A stretch of DNA of 64,000 bases from Pseudomonas multiresinivorans (GCF_012971725.1 NZ_CP048833.1:5394001-5458000); one strand, 5' to 3'; counted from the first letter of the stretch, positions 25,999 through 35,007 are shown. Program-made: numbers and translations. Notes: generated by a model not told the origin, from the letters alone.

Positions 25999-26408
25999 TA
26001 AATCAAAAGTTACAGCTGAAAAGCACTTTTTCATCAACTCCGTGACCCTATGACCAAACAGGACAAAGTGCCATTTTTCGGGGCCTGCAGAGCCATTTTG
26101 GTGCTCGTTACCACGCGTAACGAAAGTGTTTCGAACGTGGACCTTTTCGCACTTTCACGCATTTGCGGCGGGTAGTTTCGTTCCCGCTCGTCCGCTTGAG
26201 CGAGCTTCCGAAAAATCTTTCAGACAACGAATCAGGCGGCTTTCCAGTTGCCTCTGCGACGATATGCCCGACTATTCCGCTGCTGAATAGGCGCTCCGTT
26301 CTTCATCCAAGTCGATGGAGATATCCCGCAGAACTCTGCTTCGCACATCAAACTGCGGACAGGCTGTGCACCATCGCGGTTCTTTTGTCACGGCAACCCA
26401 CTCGCAGT
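25999..26408. other. Non-coding stretch with no recognised element
   Basis: This is the 410-nt stretch between the cold-shock promoter and the next gene (26409-26852, minus strand). The open frames here lack protein-like sequence and the base composition is lower in GC than the genes. I see no hairpin with a T-run, tRNA shape or repeat family. It could hold regulatory sequence for the cold-shock gene. Confidence 0.5.
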
Positions 26409-26852
26409 TCAGGGACTGACCTGATAACCCCGTCCCTGCATACAACCGCCATAGGCGCTGGCACTAGCCGAGCTCTGGGTGCGCCGATCCTGCCGACGCT
26501 CCTGGCGCTGCCGCATGCCACCGACCGCCGCGCCGGCGGCCGCCACTTCGCCGGCACGGTTCTGCCGGTACTGCTGTTTGGCGTCGTCGCTGGCGCGATC
26601 GTAGAGTTCGTCATGCTGCTGCCCGCGCACTTCTGCGCCGACGGCTCCGGCCGCCGCGCCCTTCGCCGCGCCGCGAACCCGCCCGCCGACATGCGGATCG
26701 GAACTGGAACTGCTGGCCGCCGCCGCGTTGCAATCGGCCATATCCTGCTGCATCTGCTGACTGCTCTGCCCCTTGAGCGGAACCACTGTCTGAGCCTGGG
26801 CAGGCAGCGCGGCGCAAAACGCCAGCAGGCATCCCAAGGTAAGCGCACGCAT
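26409..26852 (-). CDS. Small secreted glycine-rich protein, unknown function
   Basis: A 147-residue protein has a clear signal peptide (MRALTLGCLLAFCAALPAQAQ). A Ser/Asp-rich segment follows, then a Gly/Ala small-residue stretch (RGAAKGAAAGAVGAE) like a glycine zipper, and a Gln/Arg-rich region ending YGGCMQGRGYQVSP. The closing Cys-Met-x-x-[Gly/Arg]-Gly-Tyr pattern is common in small periplasmic or outer-membrane proteins of unknown role. A GGAGG-type site precedes the start. It is divergent from plsB. Confidence 0.75.
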   Translation of the reverse strand: MRALTLGCLLAFCAALPAQAQTVVPLKGQSSQQMQQDMADCNAAAASSSSSDPHVGGRVRGAAKGAAAGAVGAEVRGQQHDELYDRASDDAKQQYRQNRAGEVAAAGAAVGGMRQRQERRQDRRTQSSASASAYGGCMQGRGYQVSP

Positions 26853-27022
26853 CGCGGAACCTCCCTAGAAGTTCATCCCTCAAAGGGCAGGATAGCCGCT
26901 GCCCACGGGGCATCCGTACAACTCCGACCAAGCGCTCGCGGCTTTGCTGGCGGGGGCCTAATCCGGCAAACTAGCCAGTCTGAGCAATCGCTCGTTTTAT
27001 CTCTGCCAGCCATAGGGCCTGT

Positions 27023-29533
27023 ATGCCTCGTTACCCGTTCCGCCGCTTCGGTTTCGGTGCCCTGCGCCGCCTGCTTTACCTCTGGGTGCGCTCGGAAACC
27101 ATCAACCAGTCGTCCTTCAGCCTGAAGATCGACCGCAGCAAACCGGTCCTCTACGTCCTGCAGCAGCCTTCGGTGAGCGACCTCGCCGTGGTGGATACCG
27201 AATGCCGCAAGGCCGGCCTGCCGCGCCCGGTCATGCCGGTGGCAGTGGGTGAATCCATCGAACCCGCCGCCTTCTTCTACCTGACCCCCGAGCCCGACTG
27301 GCTGGGTCGCCAGGACAAGCGCGGCGCCCCGCCGGCGCTGGTGCGCATGCTCGGCGCCATCGGCCAGAACGGCATCGACGATGCGCAGATCGTCCCGGTC
27401 AGCGTGTTCTGGGGCCAATCGCCTGACAGCGAAAAGAGCGCCTGGAAGCTGCTGTTCGCCGACAACTGGGCCGTCACCGGCCGACTGCGCAAGCTGGCGC
27501 GCATCCTCATCCTCGGCCGCAAGACCCGCGTGCAGTACTCCGCCCCCATCCATCTGCGCGAGCTGGTGGAGCAGAACAAGGGCCACGAACGCACCCTGCG
27601 CATGGTCCAGCGCATCCTGCGCGTGCACTTCCGCAACCAGAAGACCGCGGTGATCGGTCCGGACCTCTCCCACCGCCGCACCCTGGTCAAGGGCCTGTTG
27701 CGCGCGCCGCTGGTGCGCCAGGCGATCCAGGAGGAATGCGAAACCCAGAAGATTTCCCAGGAAAAGGCCGAGGCTGCCGCCCTGCGCTACGCCAACGAGA
27801 TCGCCGCCGACGTCTCCTACCCGGTGATTCGCTTCCTCGAAGTGACCCTGACCTGGTTCTGGAACAAGCTCTACGAGGGTGTGAAGGTCAACCACATCGA
27901 GCGCGTCCAGGAAGTCGCCCAGGGCCACGAGATCGTCTACGTGCCCTGCCACCGCAGCCACATCGACTACCTGCTGCTGTCCTACCTGCTGTTCCGCAAC
28001 GGCCTGACCCCGCCGCACATCGCCGCCGGCATCAACCTCAACATGCCGGTGGTGGGCTCTATCCTGCGTCGCGGCGGTGCGTTCTTCATGCGCCGCAGCT
28101 TCAAGGGCAACCAGCTGTACACCGCAGTCTTCAACGAATACCTGCACACCCTGTTCAGCCGTGGCTTCTCCACCGAGTACTTCGTCGAAGGCGGCCGCTC
28201 CCGCACCGGGCGCATGCTGCATCCGCGCACCGGGATGCTGGCGATCACCCTGCGCAGCTTCCTGCGCGACTCGCGCCGCCCCATCGTCTTCGTCCCCGTG
28301 TACATCGGCTACGAGCGCGTGCTCGAAGGCCGCACCTACCTGGGTGAACTGCGTGGCGCGGCGAAGAAGAAGGAGTCGATCTTCGACATCTTCAAGGTCG
28401 TTGGCGCGCTCAAGCAGCGCTTCGGCCAGGTGTGGGTGAACTTCGGCGAGCCGATTCACCTCGACCGCTTCCTCGACCAGCAACAGCCGGATTGGCGCCA
28501 ACAGGAGCTGGGCCCGGAATACCGCCCGGCCTGGCTGTCGGAAACCACCAATCACCTGGCCCGCGACGTCGCCCGACATCTCAACGATGCTGCCGCGATC
28601 AATCCGGTAAACCTGGTGGCGCTGGCGCTGCTGTCCACTACCCGCCTGGCTCTGGACGAAACCGCCCTGGCGCGCGTGATCGACCTCTACCTCGACCTGC
28701 TGCGCAAGGTGCCCTACTCGCCCAGCGCCACGCTGCCCGAGGGCGACGGCCAGCAGTTGATCGAATACGTGAAGAGCATGAACCTGCTCAGCGAGCAGAA
28801 GGACGCCCTGGGTCGCATCTGCTATCTCGACGAGCAGAACGCGGTGCTGATGACCTACTACCGCAACAACGTCCTGCACATCTTCGCCCTGCCGGCGCTG
28901 ATCGCCAGCTTCTTCCAGAACAGCGGCCGAATCAGCCGCGAACAGCTCCTGCGCTATACCCGCGCGCTGTACCCGTACCTGCAGGCCGAGCTGTTCATCC
29001 GCTGGAGCCTGGACGAGCTGGACGCGGTGGTCGACCAGTGGCTGCAGGCCATGGTCACCAGCGAACTGCTCAAACAGGAGAACGACACCTTCATCCGTCC
29101 GGCGCCCAGCTCGCGCCAGTATGTGCTGCTGACCCTGCTGGCCCGCGCCATCGCCCAGACCCTGCAGCGCTTCTACATGTCCATTTCGCTGGTACTCAAC
29201 GCCGGGCAGAAGCAGCTCAACGCCGAGGAACTGGAAAACCTCTGCACCGTGATGGCCCAGCGCCTGTCGGTCCTCCACGGCCTCAATGCCCCGGAGTTCT
29301 TCGACAAGAGCCTGTTCCGCCACTTCATCCAGACCCTGCTGGACGAGGGCGTGCTGCGCAAGGACGAGAACGGCAAGCTGAGCTACCACGAGCTGCTCGG
29401 CGAACTGGCCGAAGGTGCCGCCAAGCGCGTGCTGCCGGCGGAGATTCGACTGTCCATCCGCCAGGTCGCCCTGGAGCGCCCGCCCCAGGAAGAAACCGCT
29501 CCCACCGAGCAGCCGCCCGCCAGCCAGAGCTGA
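27023..29533 (+). CDS. plsB: Glycerol-3-phosphate acyltransferase PlsB
   Basis: PlsB performs the first acylation of glycerol 3-phosphate in phospholipid synthesis at the inner membrane. The 836-residue protein has the four acyltransferase blocks in order: CHRSHIDYLLLSYLL (H-x4-D, near residue 310), GGAFFMRRSFKGN, FVEGGRSRTGR and IVFVPVYIGYER. The N-terminal start MPRYPFRRFGFGALRR is the pseudomonad form. It marks the return to the bamA-cadA synteny block before the polysaccharide locus. Confidence 0.96.
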   Translation: MPRYPFRRFGFGALRRLLYLWVRSETINQSSFSLKIDRSKPVLYVLQQPSVSDLAVVDTECRKAGLPRPVMPVAVGESIEPAAFFYLTPEPDWLGRQDKRGAPPALVRMLGAIGQNGIDDAQIVPVSVFWGQSPDSEKSAWKLLFADNWAVTGRLRKLARILILGRKTRVQYSAPIHLRELVEQNKGHERTLRMVQRILRVHFRNQKTAVIGPDLSHRRTLVKGLLRAPLVRQAIQEECETQKISQEKAEAAALRYANEIAADVSYPVIRFLEVTLTWFWNKLYEGVKVNHIERVQEVAQGHEIVYVPCHRSHIDYLLLSYLLFRNGLTPPHIAAGINLNMPVVGSILRRGGAFFMRRSFKGNQLYTAVFNEYLHTLFSRGFSTEYFVEGGRSRTGRMLHPRTGMLAITLRSFLRDSRRPIVFVPVYIGYERVLEGRTYLGELRGAAKKKESIFDIFKVVGALKQRFGQVWVNFGEPIHLDRFLDQQQPDWRQQELGPEYRPAWLSETTNHLARDVARHLNDAAAINPVNLVALALLSTTRLALDETALARVIDLYLDLLRKVPYSPSATLPEGDGQQLIEYVKSMNLLSEQKDALGRICYLDEQNAVLMTYYRNNVLHIFALPALIASFFQNSGRISREQLLRYTRALYPYLQAELFIRWSLDELDAVVDQWLQAMVTSELLKQENDTFIRPAPSSRQYVLLTLLARAIAQTLQRFYMSISLVLNAGQKQLNAEELENLCTVMAQRLSVLHGLNAPEFFDKSLFRHFIQTLLDEGVLRKDENGKLSYHELLGELAEGAAKRVLPAEIRLSIRQVALERPPQEETAPTEQPPASQS

Positions 29534-29575
29534 GCCCAACTGCCCCTCTGACGGCGGCTTGACGCCCCTGCACCA

Positions 29576-29606
29576 CGACCGATAGATTTCTGACGATTAT
29601 CGGTCG
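29576..29606. promoter_or_regulatory. Inverted repeat before the first phosphatase gene
   Basis: CGACCGATA (29576-29584) and TATCGGTCG (29598-29606) form a perfect 9-bp inverted repeat with a 13-nt spacer, ending 18 nt before the GTG start. The same CGACCGATA occurs a third time at 30089-30097, before the glycosyltransferase gene. It may be an operator or an RNA hairpin, and I cannot name a regulator. Confidence 0.45.
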
Positions 29607-29624
29607 CGGTCAGGGACGCTCCAC

Positions 29625-30071
29625 GTGTTCAACAGGATTCTGATCGTCTGCATCGGCAACATCTGCCGAAGCCCCATCGCCGAACACCTGCTGCGCGAAT
29701 CCCTGCAGGGCACCGACATCGCCGTGGCCTCCGCCGGGCTCAGCGCGCTGGTCGGACACCCCATCGACAACACCGCCCTCGCCATCCTCCGCCGCCACGG
29801 CCACCACCCCCAACCTCACCGTGCCCGCCAGCTCAACGCCGAGATGATCCATGAGGCCAATCTCATCCTGGTCATGGAGCAATCGCAGATCGACAGCGTG
29901 ATTCGCCTGGCGCCTGAGGCCCGCGGCAAGACCTTCCTGCTGGGCAAATGGCAGACTGATCAGGAGATCCCGGACCCATACCGCAAAGGCCCGGAAGCCT
30001 TCGAGCGCGCGTATTCGCTGATCGAATCGGCGGTCGCCCCGTGGATCGGGCGCGTGCAATTTCGCCGGTAA
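29625..30071 (+). CDS. Low-molecular-weight protein tyrosine phosphatase (Wzb/Etp type), copy 1
   Basis: This is a 148-residue phosphatase with the P-loop CIGNICRSP (C-x5-R) at residue 9 and the general-acid motif DPYRKG near residue 118. In Wzy-dependent polysaccharide systems such enzymes dephosphorylate the tyrosine autokinase and its targets. It starts with GTG after AGGGA. It resembles the second copy at 31572 along its whole length; both share GKTFLLGKWQ and the EIPDPYR region. No kinase gene is adjacent, and the next gene is a glycosyltransferase. Confidence 0.92.
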   Translation: MFNRILIVCIGNICRSPIAEHLLRESLQGTDIAVASAGLSALVGHPIDNTALAILRRHGHHPQPHRARQLNAEMIHEANLILVMEQSQIDSVIRLAPEARGKTFLLGKWQTDQEIPDPYRKGPEAFERAYSLIESAVAPWIGRVQFRR

Positions 30072-30088
30072 TTTGGCGCCTTATTCGC

Positions 30089-30097
30089 CGACCGATA
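30089..30097 (+). promoter_or_regulatory. Third copy of the CGACCGATA motif
   Basis: An exact copy of the 9-mer that forms the inverted repeat at 29576-29606 lies here, 124 nt before the glycosyltransferase start. The surrounding 150-nt gap also has a possible promoter (TTACAT, 18 nt, TACGCT, starting at 30114). Both are weak calls. Confidence 0.35.
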
Positions 30098-30220
30098 AAA
30101 GCGTCAGAAATCCTTACATTGCGCTGTTGAAAAAGGCTACGCTCTAGCCCAGCAAGACCATATTCAGCTGTTTGGTCTCCCAGTTACGACAAGTAATTTT
30201 CCAGGGGCCTACATCGCTTT

Positions 30221-31273
30221 ATGAAGATCCTGCACATCACCGAGTCCTTCGGCGGCGGCGTCACCTCGGCCATCAACTCCTACATCCTCAACTCCCAACA
30301 GCATGAGCACTACCTGCTGGCCTCGGTGCGCAAGGGCGATACCACCGGTGAGGAAAGTCAGGGCCTGTTCAAGCACATGGAACTGGTGCCGCGCCGGCTT
30401 TCCAGCCTGGCGCGGGTGAAGCCCTACATCGATCGCGTACAGCCGGACGTCATCCACCTGCACAGCACCTATGCTGGCGCGCTGATCCGCGCATTGCCGT
30501 TCATCCCGGCGCAGAAGATCGTCTACACCCCGCACGGTTTTGCCTTCCTGCGTGGCGATCATCCGATGATGCTGAAGGCCTACCGCGCCATCGAGTCGCT
30601 GCTGGCACGGCGTACCGCGGTGATCGCCGGCTGCGGCATGGATGAACAACGCATTGCCGGGGAACTGATCGAACCGGGGCATACCCTGGGGCTGGTCAAT
30701 GTCTGCGACGAACTGCCGAAGGTGCCGACAGTGCGCAGCCTCACCAGCAAACCGGTGGTTGGCATGGTCGGGCGTATCGGCCGGCAGAAAGGCCATGAAT
30801 ACTTCCGCGTCGTGGCCGAAAGCTGCCGGGATATCGCCCACTTCAAATGGATTGGCGGAGGTGATGCTCGCGCCATGGCGGAACTGGAACACGCCGGTAT
30901 CGAGGTGACGGGATGGCGCCCGCGCGCCGAAGTCATCGCGCATATGCAGGGGCTGGACCTCTACTTCCACACTGCCGCGTGGGACGGATTCCCGATTTCA
31001 GTGCTGGAAGCAGCGAAACTCGACCTGCCCATCGCACTGCGGCGAATCGGCCCCTTTGTCGCCGAAGGACTGGTCACGGCGCAGGATGTGGACGACGCCC
31101 GGAAGACGGTGATCGCCTTCGCCAAGGCCGACGCTTCCGTGCTGGCCGACCTCCGGCGCAACTGCAGCAGCATTAGAAGCCTGCATTCCGGCGAACAGCT
31201 GCAGTCGTCCCTGGAGGACCTCTACTCCCGCTTCACTCCGCGGCCCACCGCCGATCGCCTGGCGATCGGCTGA
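30221..31273 (+). CDS. Glycosyltransferase family 4 protein
   Basis: This is a 350-residue GT-B-fold glycosyltransferase. It has the N-terminal glycine-rich start MKILHITESFGGGVTSAINS, the segment DVIHLHSTYAGALIRA, the linker VGMVGRIGRQKGHEYF, and the C-terminal nucleotide-sugar motif WDGFPISVLEAAKLDLP, with Asp in place of the first Glu of the usual EX7E. It probably adds a sugar to the lipid-linked repeat unit at the inner face of the membrane. The sugar cannot be read from sequence. It resembles the protein at 37433 at the start. It sits between two phosphatase genes, an unusual place. Confidence 0.88.
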   Translation: MKILHITESFGGGVTSAINSYILNSQQHEHYLLASVRKGDTTGEESQGLFKHMELVPRRLSSLARVKPYIDRVQPDVIHLHSTYAGALIRALPFIPAQKIVYTPHGFAFLRGDHPMMLKAYRAIESLLARRTAVIAGCGMDEQRIAGELIEPGHTLGLVNVCDELPKVPTVRSLTSKPVVGMVGRIGRQKGHEYFRVVAESCRDIAHFKWIGGGDARAMAELEHAGIEVTGWRPRAEVIAHMQGLDLYFHTAAWDGFPISVLEAAKLDLPIALRRIGPFVAEGLVTAQDVDDARKTVIAFAKADASVLADLRRNCSSIRSLHSGEQLQSSLEDLYSRFTPRPTADRLAIG

Positions 31274-31571
31274 AGCATTTGTCGAGAAAATTCCCAGGCG
31301 CGAAGACAGTCTTCTGCCCGGGCGAACCGACAGATAATCGCCCCACCCGACTCCGTTTGCGAATCGCCAGCAGAGACCTGCTTCACACTCTCACCCGTCC
31401 CCGATAGTTCCATTGCGCCACATTCCCGGCTTGTGGGAATTCATCGCGCGGACCACTCAGCACTTATCTCCGCCAGTACCGGAATATTCCTAAAGCCGCC
31501 AATCGGCGAGAAAGCGCATTGAATCACCCTCTCGCGCGGCTTAATTTCGCCAGCCTTCGGTCTCCACCACC
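31274..31571. promoter_or_regulatory. 298-nt intergenic region before phosphatase 2
   Basis: There is no gene here. I see an inverted repeat ATTCCC/GGGAAT with a 7-nt spacer (about 31422-31440), a palindrome GGAATATTCC near 31481, and ACCGACAGATAATCG near 31325, which loosely echoes the CGACCGATA motif. The wzc-rfaH unit probably has its promoter here, but no -10/-35 pair stands out. Confidence 0.4.
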
Positions 31572-32033
31572 ATGGCGGGATTCAGCGTGTTCAATCAGGT
31601 GCTCATCGTTTGCGTCGGCAATATCTGCCGCAGCCCCACTGCAGAGCACCTGCTGCGACAGGCTGTTCAGGACTACAACATCGTGGTCGGTTCCGCCGGT
31701 CTGGCCGCACTGGTCGACCAGCCGATTGAGCAGCATGCCCTCGCAACACTTTCGCAGCACGGCCAACAACCCGCATTGCATCGCGCCCGCCAACTGACGC
31801 CGAAGATCCTCCAGGACGCCGATCTGGTGCTGGTCATGGAGCGCAATCACCTGCGCGACATTAACCAGCAATCCCCGCAGTCCCGAGGCAAGACCTTCCT
31901 GCTCGGCAAATGGCAGCACGATCGTGAAATTCCAGATCCGTATCGACAAGGTGAGGCGGCCTTCAAGCACGCCTATGCCTTGATCGATGAGGCAGTCGCC
32001 ACATGGTCCCGATATCTCCGCTCCACTCGATAA
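31572..32033 (+). CDS. Low-molecular-weight protein tyrosine phosphatase (Wzb/Etp type), copy 2
   Basis: A 153-residue phosphatase with P-loop CVGNICRSP and acid motif DPYRQG. It is encoded 23 nt before the tyrosine kinase, the normal etp-etk / wzb-wzc order, so this copy is the likely partner of that kinase. The start may be the ATG at 31572 or, by comparison with copy 1 (which starts GTG-TTC), the GTG at 31587; neither has a strong ribosome site. Confidence 0.92.
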   Translation: MAGFSVFNQVLIVCVGNICRSPTAEHLLRQAVQDYNIVVGSAGLAALVDQPIEQHALATLSQHGQQPALHRARQLTPKILQDADLVLVMERNHLRDINQQSPQSRGKTFLLGKWQHDREIPDPYRQGEAAFKHAYALIDEAVATWSRYLRSTR

Positions 32034-32056
32034 GCATTCACGGCGAAGTACCTCTC

Positions 32057-34291
32057 ATGCAACAAGCGCAATCCCTCGCACCGCAAGCGTCCGTCGATGA
32101 TGACGAAATCGACCTGCTCCGGCTGTTCGGCGTCCTGATCGATCACAAATGGATGATCACAGGCATCACCGCCGGATTCCTGTTGGCAGGGATCGCCTAT
32201 GCCGTGCTCGCCACTCCCATCTACCGCGCCTCGGCGACCATTCAGGTGGAGCAGAAAGCACCCGGAATTCCCGGGCTGACCGAGATGAGCGACATCCTCG
32301 GCGGCTCACAATCCCAGGCCGTGACCGAGATTCAGTTACTGACCTCGCGTAGCGTGATCGGCAAGGCCGTGGACAATCTGCACCTGGATATCGATGCCCA
32401 GCCGTCGTTGTTCCCGCTGGTCGGCAGCTTTCTTCAACGACACTATCAGCCAGACAACCCCGGCGACATCGCCCCTGCGCCGTTGGGCATGAGCCGCTTT
32501 GCCTGGGGCGGCGAGTCGCTGGAAATCTTCCAGCTGGAAGTCCCCGATAGCCTGCTCGAAAAGAACCTGACGCTGATTGCCGAAGAAGCCGGAGGTTTCC
32601 GGCTGCTCGATGACGACGATGAGTTGCTGGTCGAGGGCTCCGTCGGCCAGGCCTACGACGAGCGAGGCATCAAGCTCCAGGTCAAAACCTTACACGCCAA
32701 TGCCGGGACTCGATTCCTCGTCACCAAGCAACGTCGGCTGAGCACCATCCTCGACTACCAGGACGCACTCAAGGTGGCCGAGACCGGTAAGGACTCCGGC
32801 ATTATCGACCTGACGCTGGACGACGATGATGCGGCCAGGGCACTCGCCGTACTGAACGAGATCAGCCAGCAGTATGTGCGCCAGAACGTGCAGCGCGCTT
32901 CCGCCGAAGCGGCTTCCAGTCTCGAATTCCTGCGCGGCCAGTTGCCCGACGTTCGCCGCGATCTGGAAACTGCCGAGAACGCATTGAGCAGCTACCAGAC
33001 CCGGGCCAAATCGGCCGACATCAGCCTTGAAACCAAGGCGCTGCTCGACCAGAGCGTCGCCCTGGATACCAGCATTTCCGAGCTGAAGCTGCAGCAGGCC
33101 GAGATGGACCGCAAGTTCACCCGCCAGCATCCCGCCTATCAGGCGCTGGCCAGGCAGATCGGTGAACTCACGGCCAAGCAGAATGGCCTGGCCAAGCGCA
33201 TCGAAAGCCTACCGGAAACACAGCAGGACCTGCTGCGCCTGACCCGGGACGTCGAGGTCAGCACCACCATCTACACGCAGCTGCTGAACAAGAGCCAGGA
33301 GCTGGATGTCGTGCGTGCAGGCTCCGTCGGCAATGTGCGAGTCATCGACACCGCCGACGTCGACGTCACCAAACCCGTAAAACCGAAAAAGCCGCTGATC
33401 GTTGTGATCGCAACCCTGCTCGGTCTGTTCATCGCCATTGCACTGGTGCTCCTACGCAAAGCGCTGAATCGAGGCATTGAAACCGCGGACGCCATCGAGC
33501 AACTGGGTCTTCCGGTCTACGCCTCCGTTCCCTTCAGTGCTCTGCACAAAGCCGATGAAGACCAACTGGGGGCAGGCAAGAAAGACAGCCGTGCGGTCGC
33601 TCCCTTGCTTGCGACGAGTCATCCTACCGACCTCGCCATCGAGTCGCTGCGCAGCCTGCGCACCAGCCTCCACTTCGCCATGCTGGAATCGGGCGACAAC
33701 CGGCTGATGATCTCCGGCCCAAGCCCTGATGTCGGCAAATCCTTCGTCAGTTCGAACCTTGCTGCCGTGATCGCCCAGACCGGCCAACGCGTCCTTCTGA
33801 TAGACGTGGATATGCGCAAGGGTTACCTGCACAAGACGCTCGGCGCTAGCGATAAGGTCGGCCTGTCGGACCTGCTCATCCAGCGCTGCAGCTTCCAACA
33901 GGCGGTGCAACGGACCAAGGTGGAAAACCTTCACTTCATCTCCCGCGGGGAGATTCCACCAAACCCTTCCGAATTACTGATGCACCCGAACTTCACCAGC
34001 TTGCTGGAGGCAGCCAGCAGCGAGTTCGACTTGGTCATCCTGGATACCCCTCCCCTACTGGCCGTCACCGATGCCGCCATCGTCGGGCACCAGGCCGGTA
34101 CCAGCCTTATTGTCACCCGCTTCGGCAAGAACGCCCCTCGTGAAATTGAACTGACTATTCGACGCTTCGCACAGAACGGCATCCAGCTCAAGGGCGCCAT
34201 CTTCAATGGCGTCGAGCGGCGTGCGGCGGATTACTACGGGAACGGGGCGTACAGCAATTACCAGTATGAGTACCTCTCGGACAAATCCTGA
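32057..34291 (+). CDS. Polysaccharide co-polymerase and tyrosine autokinase (Wzc/Etk type)
   Basis: A 744-residue inner-membrane BY-kinase that controls chain length and export together with Wza. Residues about 15-460 form the Wzz domain, with membrane segments near 35-55 and 450-470 and a periplasmic coiled-coil between. The cytoplasmic kinase has Walker A SGPSPDVGKSFVSSN, Walker A' LLIDVDMRKG and Walker B LVILDTPPLLAVTD. It ends in a tyrosine cluster (ADYYGNGAYSNYQYEYL), the autophosphorylation site. The start at 32057 (MQQAQSL) avoids overlap with the phosphatase gene. rfaH follows 46 nt later. Confidence 0.93.
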   Translation: MQQAQSLAPQASVDDDEIDLLRLFGVLIDHKWMITGITAGFLLAGIAYAVLATPIYRASATIQVEQKAPGIPGLTEMSDILGGSQSQAVTEIQLLTSRSVIGKAVDNLHLDIDAQPSLFPLVGSFLQRHYQPDNPGDIAPAPLGMSRFAWGGESLEIFQLEVPDSLLEKNLTLIAEEAGGFRLLDDDDELLVEGSVGQAYDERGIKLQVKTLHANAGTRFLVTKQRRLSTILDYQDALKVAETGKDSGIIDLTLDDDDAARALAVLNEISQQYVRQNVQRASAEAASSLEFLRGQLPDVRRDLETAENALSSYQTRAKSADISLETKALLDQSVALDTSISELKLQQAEMDRKFTRQHPAYQALARQIGELTAKQNGLAKRIESLPETQQDLLRLTRDVEVSTTIYTQLLNKSQELDVVRAGSVGNVRVIDTADVDVTKPVKPKKPLIVVIATLLGLFIAIALVLLRKALNRGIETADAIEQLGLPVYASVPFSALHKADEDQLGAGKKDSRAVAPLLATSHPTDLAIESLRSLRTSLHFAMLESGDNRLMISGPSPDVGKSFVSSNLAAVIAQTGQRVLLIDVDMRKGYLHKTLGASDKVGLSDLLIQRCSFQQAVQRTKVENLHFISRGEIPPNPSELLMHPNFTSLLEAASSEFDLVILDTPPLLAVTDAAIVGHQAGTSLIVTRFGKNAPREIELTIRRFAQNGIQLKGAIFNGVERRAADYYGNGAYSNYQYEYLSDKS

Positions 34292-34337
34292 TCCCTGGAA
34301 ACGCCGAGATCCGTACCCCTGCAAAGGGAAGATAGAG

Positions 34338-34835
34338 ATGCAATCGACATCGGAAAAACAGTGGTATCTGGTGCAATGCAAGCCACGGCAGGACCTGCGC
34401 GCCTTGGAGAATCTGACGCGGCAACAGTACGAGTGCTTGCTGCCGATGCACCAAGTAGAGCGAATTCGAAATGGCGTAATACAGCAGCAGGCCGAACCGC
34501 TTTTCCCCGGCTACCTGTTTATCGCGTTGGACACCTTGCAGGACAACTGGATGCCTATCCGCTCCACGCGCGGCGTCAGCCAGATTGTTCGCTTCGACAG
34601 CCACCCACTGGCCGTTCCATCGGCGGTGATCGAAAAGATACGCACCCGTGACGCTGCTATCGCCCCGCTGTTCGAGACCGGGGAACGTGTACGAATCGGT
34701 CTTCCAGGCAGCCCTGGAGTAGAAGCGATATTCGAGGCAGTAGACGGCACCGAGCGGGTAATCCTGCTGCTGAACCTGTTACGCCGCGAGTCCCGCGTCA
34801 GCGTACCGATCACTCAGGTGGGACGGCTCGCATAG
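34338..34835 (+). CDS. rfaH: RfaH-type transcription antitermination protein
   Basis: This is a 165-residue NusG paralogue. The N-terminal NGN domain begins QWYLVQCKPRQDLRALENL and includes PLFPGYLFIALD, as in RfaH. A short C-terminal domain follows (ERVRIGLPGSPGVEAIFEA). RfaH binds RNA polymerase paused at ops elements and suppresses Rho-dependent termination in long, AT-rich surface-polysaccharide operons. A textbook ops element lies 116 nt after its stop. The start at 34338 follows AAAGGGAAG. An in-frame open stretch upstream to 34206 overlaps wzc and is not used. A NusG-like protein of another subfamily is less likely given the ops. Confidence 0.88.
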   Translation: MQSTSEKQWYLVQCKPRQDLRALENLTRQQYECLLPMHQVERIRNGVIQQQAEPLFPGYLFIALDTLQDNWMPIRSTRGVSQIVRFDSHPLAVPSAVIEKIRTRDAAIAPLFETGERVRIGLPGSPGVEAIFEAVDGTERVILLLNLLRRESRVSVPITQVGRLA

Positions 34836-34946
34836 CGCATACGCATATAACTCGCGGCATAAACAAGCTCTCTAGTTACTCCAACCCGGCCATCCGAACC
34901 GATCAACCTCGACCCCAACCGCGTTCTCAGGAAATCAACCAAAAAT

Positions 34947-34968
34947 CCTGGGGCGGTAGCGTGCCAGG
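34947..34968 (+). promoter_or_regulatory. ops / JUMPstart element for RfaH
   Basis: GGCGGTAGCGTGCC (34952-34965) matches the E. coli ops core GGCGGTAGCGTG exactly. It is flanked by CCTGG (34947-34951) and CCAGG (34964-34968), so it can sit in a small stem-loop. It lies 40 nt before the cytidylyltransferase gene, at the head of the polysaccharide assembly genes and directly after rfaH. Confidence 0.9.
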
Positions 34969-35007
34969 CCACCGAGGCTGCTGCACGCGTCTGGAATCCT
35001 GCACGCC

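Noticed and set aside
26163..27125. 320-residue open frame on the plus strand across 26.2-27.1 kb
   Set aside because: It runs antisense through the small secreted protein gene and into the plsB start in another frame. It has no protein-like segments.
26873..29539. 888-residue open frame on the minus strand opposite plsB
   Set aside because: It is a shadow of plsB, whose four acyltransferase blocks are all on the plus strand.
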